Positions 7,453-13,281 of a stretch of DNA of 64,000 bases are shown in pieces. The position numbers and the translations under genes were made by a program. The notes below the pieces were generated by a model. The model did no database searches. It was not told where the DNA came from and saw only the letters and a list, made by a program, of their open reading frames with translations. Each line of letters opens with the position of its first letter. Position 1 is the first letter of the stretch. Source of the stretch: an uncultured Erythrobacter sp. (GTDB taxonomy: Bacteria; Pseudomonadota; Alphaproteobacteria; Sphingomonadales; Sphingomonadaceae); NCBI RefSeq assembly GCF_947499705.1, contig NZ_CANMPJ010000001.1, forward strand, positions 1,895,501 through 1,959,500, in the 5' to 3' direction.

Positions 7453-8127
7453 ATGAGTTATCTGACGAGCGAACAGCACAAGATCGTGTCCGATGCGGTC
7501 GGTGAAGCCGAACTGACAACGTCGGGCGAGATCCTGACCGTCCTTGCCGATCGCAGCGATGGCTACACCGATGTGGCGCTGCTGTGGGCGGCAGCGGTCA
7601 GCTTTACGATGATGAGCGCCTTCGCGGCCTTTCCGCAGATCTTCCTCGATTTCTGGGACGGGATGACAGGCGGCTGGGGCCATGTCTGGACGACTGGCGA
7701 GCTCGCAAGCATGACCATCGCGCTTGGCCTGATCGCCTTTGTCGCGACCTGGTGCGCGCAATTGTGGCAGCCGGTGAAGTTCGGCCTCATCCCTGGCCCA
7801 GTCAAAATGTCGCGCGTCCATGATCAGGCCGTGAAACACTTCAAGGTAGGTGCGGAACGCCGCACGCGCGGCAAGACCGGCGTGCTGATCTACCTTTCCA
7901 TGCGCGAACACCGCGCGGAAATCGTCGCCGACGACTCCATCGCCGAGAAAGTCTCCGCAGAAGTCTGGGGCGAAGCGATGGCGGACATGCTGGGTGAAAT
8001 CAAACAAGGGCACATTGCCGAAGGCATGGCCAAGGGTGTGCTCGATGTCGGCTACGTCTTGTCAGAACACTTCCCGCGCGACGAAGATGATGAAAACGAG
8101 CTTCCCGACAGGTTGATCGAGGTTTGA
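7453..8127 (+). CDS. TPM-domain protein of the COG3762 type, end of the lemA cluster
   Basis: A 224-residue protein, with its ATG 4 bases after the previous stop. It lacks a signal peptide and starts directly with the domain (LTSEQHKIVSDAVGEAELTTSGEILTVLAD). Two central hydrophobic segments follow (VALLWAAAVSFTMMSAF and MTIALGLIAFVATWC). The second half carries RTRGKTGVLIYLSMREHRAEIVAD and a C-terminal helix region. This is the third classic partner of lemA-ygcG loci, and it closes the cluster. It is probably an inner-membrane protein; its biochemical role is not known. Confidence 0.88.
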   Translation: MSYLTSEQHKIVSDAVGEAELTTSGEILTVLADRSDGYTDVALLWAAAVSFTMMSAFAAFPQIFLDFWDGMTGGWGHVWTTGELASMTIALGLIAFVATWCAQLWQPVKFGLIPGPVKMSRVHDQAVKHFKVGAERRTRGKTGVLIYLSMREHRAEIVADDSIAEKVSAEVWGEAMADMLGEIKQGHIAEGMAKGVLDVGYVLSEHFPRDEDDENELPDRLIEV

Positions 8128-8154
8128 CCGGCAGTCTCTTGAAATTCTCTTGAC

Positions 8155-8224
8155 CCGCTCGTCCTGAGCCTGTCGAAGGGCGGGCGTTTGACCAGCCGTA
8201 CTTCGACAGGCTCAGCACGAGCGG
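8155..8224. repeat. REP-like inverted repeat (long hairpin)
   Basis: Two 24-base arms, CCGCTCGTCCTGAGCCTGTC-GAAG and its inverse at 8201-8224, match at 23 of 24 positions around a 22-base loop. The CTGAGCCTGTCGAAG core is a dispersed extragenic repeat seen in many alphaproteobacteria. It ends next to the GGAG site of the downstream NUDIX gene. Confidence 0.85.
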
Positions 8225-8232
8225 AGTTCTCC

Positions 8233-8802
8233 TTGACGCAGTTCATCAAAGATGCCGATGCCGACAAGCCTGAAGAGGTTATGTGGGAAGGCCGCTTCAT
8301 AACCGCCAAGCGCCGAGGGCGCTGGGAATATGTCGGGCGCTCGCGCGGCATTCGCGCAGCTGCGATCATTGCGATCGATACCGATGACGACGGCACCAAA
8401 CACGTTGTCCTCGTCAGCCAGTACCGCGTCCCGCTCGGCTGCTTCACTCTAGAGATCCCTGCCGGTTTGGTCGGCGATCATGCCGAAAGCGCAGACGAAC
8501 CCGCAATCGAAGCCGCCGCGCGCGAGCTAGAGGAAGAAACCGGTTACAGCGCAGGCGAGCTTGAAGTGCTCGGCGAGTTCTACTCCTCACCCGGCATGGT
8601 CTCGGAGTGCTTCACACTGCTGCGTGCCCGTGACCTTACCAAAGTTAGCGAAGGCGGCGGCGTCTCGGGCGAAAACATCAACGTACATCGCGTCGCGCTC
8701 ACCGACCTGTCTCGCTTTGTCGCCGAATGGCGCAAAGCCGGGCACGGCGTCGATGTGCGGATCGCGATGCTGCTGACACCGGAATATTTGGGAGAGAATT
8801 GA
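8233..8802 (+). CDS. NUDIX hydrolase, ADP-ribose pyrophosphatase-like
   Basis: A 189-residue protein. The Nudix box is visible around residues 85-112, with AARELEEETGY giving the REUXEEXGU metal-binding core. The upstream PAGLV motif and downstream YSSPGMVSE fit the ADP-sugar pyrophosphatase branch, which cleaves ADP-ribose-type substrates to AMP plus sugar phosphate with Mg2+. The start is set at TTG 8233 because GGAG lies 6 bases upstream; the longer frame from 8188 would run through the repeat hairpin. It is followed with 2 bases' spacing by an SDR gene, so they form an operon. Confidence 0.88.
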   Translation: MTQFIKDADADKPEEVMWEGRFITAKRRGRWEYVGRSRGIRAAAIIAIDTDDDGTKHVVLVSQYRVPLGCFTLEIPAGLVGDHAESADEPAIEAAARELEEETGYSAGELEVLGEFYSSPGMVSECFTLLRARDLTKVSEGGGVSGENINVHRVALTDLSRFVAEWRKAGHGVDVRIAMLLTPEYLGEN

Positions 8803-8804
8803 AC

Positions 8805-9587
8805 ATGGCAAAACGCTGCGAAGGCAAACTCGCATTGGTAACCGGGGGCGCCCAAGGGCTAGGCCGCGCGCATTGCATCCGGCTAGCGCAAGAGGGCGCA
8901 CGGGTGCTGGCGACCGACATCAATGGCGAAGGCGCAGCCGAGACTGCCGAAATCGTCAACGCCGAAATGGGCGCTGGCACGGCTTTCAGCATCGCGCATG
9001 ACGTCACCGACCCCACTCAATGGGAAGCTGCTGTCGATGCAGCGCGTGAGCAGATGGGCGGCCTCAACGTGCTGGTGAACAATGCCGGGATCGGCGTCGC
9101 AGGCAATATCGAAACCTGCAAATTTGAAGACTGGCAGCGCTGCTTTTCGATCAATGTCGATTCCATCTTTCACGGCTGTCAAAAGGCCCTGCCGCTGATG
9201 CGCGAGCACGCGCCGGGATCGATCGTGAATATCAGCTCGATTGCTGGACTGATCGCGAGCGACACGATGCCGGCCTACAACGCTTCCAAAGCGAGCGTTT
9301 GGATGTTGTCTAAGTCGATCGCGCTGCACTGTGCGAAGATGAACATGCAGATCCGCTGCAATTCGGTTCACCCGACCTTTGTCGATACGCCGATCCTGGA
9401 CGGAACGGCGAAAGCGCATTCGCTCGACAAACAGGTTTTGCTCGACAAGCTGGCTAGGCAAATCCCGCTCAAATTCGTGGGCGAGCCCAATGATATCGCC
9501 AATGCGGTGGTTTATCTGGCGAGTGATGAAAGCCGCTTCATGACCGGAGCCGAGATCAAACTCGATGGCGGAATAAGCGCGATGTAG
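8805..9587 (+). CDS. SDR family NAD(P)-dependent oxidoreductase
   Basis: A 260-residue classical short-chain dehydrogenase. The Rossmann TGGAQGLG motif is near residues 14-21, NNAG near 89, the catalytic Ser in SISSIAG-like NISSIAG near 141, YNASK (Tyr/Lys) near 156, and the C-terminal FMTGAEIKLDGG block. Asp in ATDIN after beta-2 favours NAD(H). It oxidises or reduces an alcohol/ketone; the substrate cannot be told. The ATG at 8805 has GGGAGAG upstream and lies 2 bases after the NUDIX stop. A terminator hairpin follows at 9709. Confidence 0.92.
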   Translation: MAKRCEGKLALVTGGAQGLGRAHCIRLAQEGARVLATDINGEGAAETAEIVNAEMGAGTAFSIAHDVTDPTQWEAAVDAAREQMGGLNVLVNNAGIGVAGNIETCKFEDWQRCFSINVDSIFHGCQKALPLMREHAPGSIVNISSIAGLIASDTMPAYNASKASVWMLSKSIALHCAKMNMQIRCNSVHPTFVDTPILDGTAKAHSLDKQVLLDKLARQIPLKFVGEPNDIANAVVYLASDESRFMTGAEIKLDGGISAM

Positions 9588-9591
9588 TCTC

Positions 9592-9690
9592 TCGCGGCAA
9601 ATCGCTTCGCGATTGCCTCCGAGGGGGCGGCTTTGCGGTCGGCGCGCGGTCGCGCTTGCGTACCGTTACGGGCCCGACCCGCGCGTTTCA
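9592..9690. repeat. Intergenic repeat, partial copy (copy 2)
   Basis: This GC-rich stretch holds GCGCGCGGTCGCGCTTGCG followed by (T)ACCGTTACGGGCCC. It closely matches the 37975 copy (same core, then AACCCTGACGGGTCC). Short palindromes such as AATCGCTTCGCGATT are present. It has no terminal inverted repeats, so it looks like a fragment. Confidence 0.55.
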
Positions 9691-9708
9691 CTTGCTCCGG
9701 AATCAAGA

Positions 9709-9736
9709 GAGGGGCCAAATGGCCCCTCCCGGTTTT
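9709..9736 (+). terminator. Terminator downstream of the SDR gene
   Basis: GAGGGGCC and GGCCCCTC form a perfect 8-bp stem around AAAT, followed by CCGGTTTTCC. It lies about 120 bases after the SDR stop, between convergent genes. Confidence 0.65.
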
Positions 9737-9795
9737 CCTGATCTGTAAGGCGTGGCTGGCCCGAAAACCGGGTTCAGCTTTGAGGTGCCACGTCT

Positions 9796-10011
9796 TCAGT
9801 CGGCGATCAGTGCGATGGCGAGGTAGATTAGTGCGGCAGTGCCGAGGCTGACAAATGCGCCAACAACAAAGCCCACACGAACGAGCATCGGATCGATATT
9901 GCTATAGTTTGCGATACCACCGCAGACACCGGCCAGCTTGGCGTTGGTCTTGTCGAGACGGAAGCTATTGCTCGGCGGGGTGCCGTTTGGTTTGCGAGTT
10001 ACGTTGCTCAT
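9796..10011 (-). CDS. pspC: PspC domain protein
   Basis: A 71-residue protein consisting of one PspC domain: FRLDKTNAKLAGVCGGIANY, then IDPMLVRVGFVVGAF and a hydrophobic C-terminal helix (LGTAALIYLAIALIAD). PspC proteins sense or relay envelope stress in the phage-shock response. It lacks the long C-terminal region of E. coli PspC. The ATG at 10011 has GGAGG 6 bases upstream and overlaps the stop of a tiny upstream ORF (ATGA), so it is the last gene of a four-gene operon of tiny membrane proteins. Confidence 0.92.
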   Translation of the reverse strand: MSNVTRKPNGTPPSNSFRLDKTNAKLAGVCGGIANYSNIDPMLVRVGFVVGAFVSLGTAALIYLAIALIAD

Positions 10012-10142
10012 GCGAGGCCTCCAATAAGAAGCGAGGTGGTTGGGCTGGCCGGGACAATCGCGGTGGCCATGGCAATTGCGGTCACGACCAAAGCCGATGC
10101 TGCAGCCAGCATGCGGGAGCCAAGGTCAATCGAAGCATTCAT
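10008..10142 (-). CDS. Tiny membrane peptide with PASP motif, member 3
   Basis: A 44-residue ORF, MNASIDLGSR... through ATAIVPASPTTSLLIGGLA. AAAGGA lies upstream at a proper distance. It has a single hydrophobic segment (LAAASALVVTAIAMATAIV) followed by PASP. Its stop overlaps the pspC start (ATGA), strong evidence that it is translated. It is more diverged than the two upstream peptides but keeps A-I-V-P-A-S-P. No known family is recognised. Confidence 0.7.
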   Translation of the reverse strand: MNASIDLGSRMLAAASALVVTAIAMATAIVPASPTTSLLIGGLA

Positions 10143-10187
10143 TTGTCTAAGTCCTTTCGTGTGTAGTTTGAAGCGCAATCTGAGCGC

Positions 10188-10301
10188 TTATGCGGTCAAG
10201 CCGGGGCTTGCTGGGATGATGGCGTAGGCAAAGAATGCTGCCGATACGACGATCGAGAAGCCAGCGGAGAAGAGGCGAATTCCAGTGTCAGAGCCAGGCA
10301 T
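10188..10301 (-). CDS. Tiny membrane peptide with PASP motif, member 2
   Basis: A 37-residue ORF: MPGSDTGIRLFSAGFSIVVS then AAFFAYAIIPASPGLTA. A plausible ribosome site (AAAGGAA) lies about 10 bases upstream. It has the same length as member 1 (37 residues) and shares FS(I/V)..SAA.FAYAIIPASP, so the two are tandem duplicates. One membrane helix with a short outward or inward PASP tail is predicted. It lies 45 bases before member 3. Confidence 0.72.
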   Translation of the reverse strand: MPGSDTGIRLFSAGFSIVVSAAFFAYAIIPASPGLTA

Positions 10302-10338
10302 TTTCGGGGGTTCCTTTGATTGAAGTAGTTGGGGTAGA

Positions 10339-10452
10339 TCAGGCCATCAGCGAGGGGCTGGCGGGGATGATTGCGTAAGCGAATGCTGCTGCCGAAAAGA
10401 TCACCGAGAAGGCGGCGGCGGCGAAGCGGTTCGAGAAGTCGGTGGCGTACAT
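10339..10452 (-). CDS. Tiny membrane peptide with PASP motif, member 1
   Basis: A 37-residue ORF: MYATDFSNRFAAAAFSVIFS then AAAFAYAIIPASPSLMA. ACGGAGACC provides a ribosome site 8 bases from the ATG. It is the first gene of the minus-strand operon that ends in pspC, and a paralogue of member 2 with 20 or so matching positions of 37. Conservation of length, spacing and the AYAIIPASP end between duplicates argues for selection on protein. Confidence 0.72.
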   Translation of the reverse strand: MYATDFSNRFAAAAFSVIFSAAAFAYAIIPASPSLMA

Positions 10453-10516
10453 AATGTGGTCTCCGTTAAGTGTTGTTCGTTTCCTTGGGGCTGATCCCTT
10501 CGGTTACCCAACACTC

Positions 10517-10532
10517 TGCAGGAGGTGTGCCA
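10517..10532 (-). promoter_or_regulatory. Sigma-54 (RpoN) type promoter for the tiny-peptide/pspC operon
   Basis: The minus strand reads TGGCACACCTCCTGCA. This matches TGGCAC-N5-TTGCA with one mismatch, with GG and GC correctly spaced. Transcription would start near 10505, about 53 bases before the first small ORF. E. coli psp genes use sigma-54 with PspF, which makes the match meaningful, but it is prediction only. Confidence 0.5.
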
Positions 10533-10683
10533 AACTCGAAAAACGGCGGAATTCTGCGGTTTTGTAACAAAGTGTAAAATCGACTTTCGTTCATCAATCC
10601 GAAAGGTTGGTAAATTTTCCCACCTATTGGGATTGATGAATTTGATGGCCTTGCGAGCGCTGCGTGCTAACCCGCCCGAAACC

Positions 10684-11772
10684 ATGGCGCTGGCAAAAAT
10701 CACCCTCCAAAACTTCCGCAATCATGCTGCGAGCGAGCTGGCGGAAACCGCGCATTTCAACCTGTTGGTGGGGGAGAATGGCGCGGGGAAAACCAATGTC
10801 CTCGAAGCTTTATCCTTGCTCAGTCCGGGACGCGGACTGCGGCGAGCGAACCTTGCCGATCTTGCGCGCTCCTTGCCGGGCAGCGAGCAACCCGGTGCTT
10901 TCGCGATCGGAGCCAGCCTTATCGAACAAGGCCAGACTTCGGCCCGGCTTGGCACGTATACAGAGGCAGAGCGCCCTACCCGCCGCCTTGTGCGCATCAA
11001 CAGCGCCGAAGCCAGCGCCAGCTCGCTTTCCGAATGGCACGCCGTTTCGTGGCTCACCCCTGCGATGGATGGGCTTTTCACCGACAGCGCAGGCGCGAGG
11101 CGCCGCTTTGTCGACCGAATGACGCTGGCGATTGAGCCTGGGCACGCGAAGAACGTCTCTGCCCTCGAAAATGCGCTGCGGGAGCGCAACAAGCTGCTGG
11201 AGACCGGCGGCGACGCACGCTGGCTCGATGCGATCGAAGCGCAAGTGGCCCAGCATGGAGCGGTCGTGTCGCAGAACCGTGCGCGGCTGATCACAATGCT
11301 GGCAGACGAGCTGTCCGCCTTGCCGCCGGAGCCATTTGCCCGTCCGATCCTGACCTATCGCCCCGGCGGGCCGACCCATGTCGCCGACCTGCTCGCCAGT
11401 TTGGCCCGTGAACGCCCGCGCGACCGGGCAGCAGGTCGCGCTCTAACCGGACCGCACCGCGACGAGCTGGAGGTCGTCATGGCCTCATCGGGGCAGGCGG
11501 CGGCGAGCTGTTCGACCGGAGAGCAAAAGGCGATGTTGATCGCGATCACGCTCGCGCACGGGGTTCTGGCATCGTCAGGCCGCCCCAGCGTGCTTTTGCT
11601 CGATGAAGTCGCCGCGCATCTCGACCCGGTACGCCGCGCTGAACTGTTCAAGCGCCTGCGTCAGGGCAAGGCACAGGTCTGGATGACCGGGACTGAACTC
11701 GCACCATTCGCAGAAATCGAAGACGAAGCGGCGGTGTGGCGTGTTGCGGGCGGCGAACTGAAAAGGCTTTAA
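10684..11772 (+). CDS. recF: DNA replication and repair protein RecF
   Basis: A 362-residue protein of normal RecF length. It begins MALAKITLQNFRNHAASELA, the family start, and carries Walker A GENGAGKT at residues 31-37, a D-loop/signature region CSTGEQKAML near residue 275 and Walker B VLLLDEVAAHLD near residue 308. RecF is an SMC-like ATPase that loads RecA at single-strand gaps with RecO and RecR. In-frame ATGs upstream (10636, 10642) are less likely. It is not beside dnaN or gyrB here. The stop overlaps the convergent esterase by 4 bases. Confidence 0.95.
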   Translation: MALAKITLQNFRNHAASELAETAHFNLLVGENGAGKTNVLEALSLLSPGRGLRRANLADLARSLPGSEQPGAFAIGASLIEQGQTSARLGTYTEAERPTRRLVRINSAEASASSLSEWHAVSWLTPAMDGLFTDSAGARRRFVDRMTLAIEPGHAKNVSALENALRERNKLLETGGDARWLDAIEAQVAQHGAVVSQNRARLITMLADELSALPPEPFARPILTYRPGGPTHVADLLASLARERPRDRAAGRALTGPHRDELEVVMASSGQAAASCSTGEQKAMLIAITLAHGVLASSGRPSVLLLDEVAAHLDPVRRAELFKRLRQGKAQVWMTGTELAPFAEIEDEAAVWRVAGGELKRL

Positions 11773-12506
11773 GCCTTTTCCTCTTCAGGCAGCGCTTCCT
11801 TCACCTGATCGAGCGTGGAGGCGACCAAGGCCTCGATCCCTTCGGCTGTCGGATGGATGCGGTCATTCTGGAACAGGCTTGGATCCTGATAGATATCGTT
11901 AAGCCAGAACGGGATAAGGGCCGTGCCGTATTCCTCCGCCAATTCCCCGTACATCGCATCGAACTGCGCCTGATACTCGCCGCCATAATTCGGCGGCGCG
12001 CGCATCCCCATGAGCAGCACGGGGATTTCGCGGGCTTTCAGCTCATTGAGCATGGCTTCGAAATTGGCGCGCGTTTCCGCCGGAGACAGCCCGCGCAGCA
12101 GGTCGTTGCCGCCCAGCTCCAGGATGAACAGATCGGGCTTTTCCTCCTGCGCGTCGAGCGTGAAGACCAGCCGTTCGCGCCCAGCCGCGCTGGTGTTGCC
12201 TGAGATACCGGCATTGGTCATCACTGCGTTGATGCCTTGCGCGCGCAGGGCCGCTTCGAGCTTTGCCGGGTAGCTTTGCTCTTGGCTAAGACCGTATCCG
12301 GCGAACAAACTGTCCCCAAACGCAAGAATATGCCGCTCCGGCCCCATTACCGGGATTGCCGGCAAATCGCCTTCGCTTGCTGTTTGTGAAGCTTCGCTTG
12401 TGGGAACCGTAGCGGTGTCCCCGGCATTCTCGCTACAAGCAGCGAGCGCCATCACGGCCACGCCGCCTATGAGTGCTCGCCAATTCGACCAAACGCGATC
12501 CTGCAT
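11769..12506 (-). CDS. SGNH/GDSL arylesterase-type lipoprotein (TesA-like)
   Basis: A 245-residue protein. It has a lipoprotein signal (GVAVMALAACS, Cys24), a linker, then an SGNH hydrolase domain: AFGDSLFAGYGL with nucleophile Ser66, GISGNTSAAG (block II Gly), LGGNDLLRG (block III Asn) and DRIHPTAEG (Asp215, His218). This family (TesA/arylesterase) hydrolyses acyl-CoA thioesters and carboxyl esters in the periplasm. AAAGG lies upstream of the ATG. It is divergent from an ABC exporter; TesA-type genes commonly sit next to this YbbA-YbbP pair. Confidence 0.92.
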   Translation of the reverse strand: MQDRVWSNWRALIGGVAVMALAACSENAGDTATVPTSEASQTASEGDLPAIPVMGPERHILAFGDSLFAGYGLSQEQSYPAKLEAALRAQGINAVMTNAGISGNTSAAGRERLVFTLDAQEEKPDLFILELGGNDLLRGLSPAETRANFEAMLNELKAREIPVLLMGMRAPPNYGGEYQAQFDAMYGELAEEYGTALIPFWLNDIYQDPSLFQNDRIHPTAEGIEALVASTLDQVKEALPEEEKA

Positions 12507-12564
12507 CTATCAGCCTTTCGGTGGGTATCTTGATTGCAACCCACCTCTATCCCATCTGGTGCCA

Positions 12565-13281
12565 GTGACAAATCATTCTCCTGCCATATCCGCCCGCAAT
12601 CTGACGCTAACCCTTGGTAGCGCCGATGCACCTGTCGACATCCTGCGTGGGATCGACCTCGACATCGAACAGGGTGAGGTCGTCGCGCTGCTCGGCCCAT
12701 CCGGTTCGGGCAAAAGCTCGCTGATGGCTGTGCTATCGGGGCTGGAGCGCGCCACGGGCGGCACGCTTACCGTCGCCGGGCAGGATTTCACCAATCTCAA
12801 CGAGGATGGCCTGGCGGCCGCACGGCGCGGACGGATCGGGATCGTGCTGCAGGCCTTCCACCTGCTGCCGACCATGACCGCCGCCGAGAATGTCGCGACA
12901 CCGATGGAGCTTGCCGGAGCGGACGACGCCACTCCGCGTTCGATTGCCGAGCTGGAAGCCGTCGGGCTTGGCCATCGCACCGGCCACTATCCCACCCAGC
13001 TTTCGGGCGGCGAACAGCAACGCGTTGCCATCGCCCGCGCCACAGCGCCGCGCCCTGCCCTGATCTTTGCCGACGAGCCGACCGGCAACCTCGATGTTCA
13101 CACTGGCGAGGAAATCGTGGAGCTCCTGTTCGCCCGCCGCGCTGAGACCGGCGCGACCCTGCTGATCATCACCCACGATCCCGGTCTTGCCGAACAGTGC
13201 GAGCGCGTGCTGACGATGGCGGATGGCGTGATCGTCTCGGACACCAAGACAGCGACACCAGCCACAGAGGCAGCCGAGTGA
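12565..13281 (+). CDS. ABC transporter ATP-binding protein (YbbA/LolD-like)
   Basis: A 238-residue ATPase with Walker [10 protein letters not shown] near residues 46-54, the Q-loop VLQAFHLLP, signature [14 protein letters not shown] and Walker [14 protein letters not shown]. This is the MacB/LolD subfamily that powers mechanotransmission rather than transport through a channel. The start is GTG 12565, or GTG 12559, both without a strong ribosome site. It overlaps the permease gene that follows. With the divergent TesA-type esterase it reproduces the known ybbA-ybbP-tesA neighbourhood. Confidence 0.92.
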   Translation: MTNHSPAISARNLTLTLGSADAPVDILRGIDLDIEQGEVVALLGPSGSGKSSLMAVLSGLERATGGTLTVAGQDFTNLNEDGLAAARRGRIGIVLQAFHLLPTMTAAENVATPMELAGADDATPRSIAELEAVGLGHRTGHYPTQLSGGEQQRVAIARATAPRPALIFADEPTGNLDVHTGEEIVELLFARRAETGATLLIITHDPGLAEQCERVLTMADGVIVSDTKTATPATEAAE

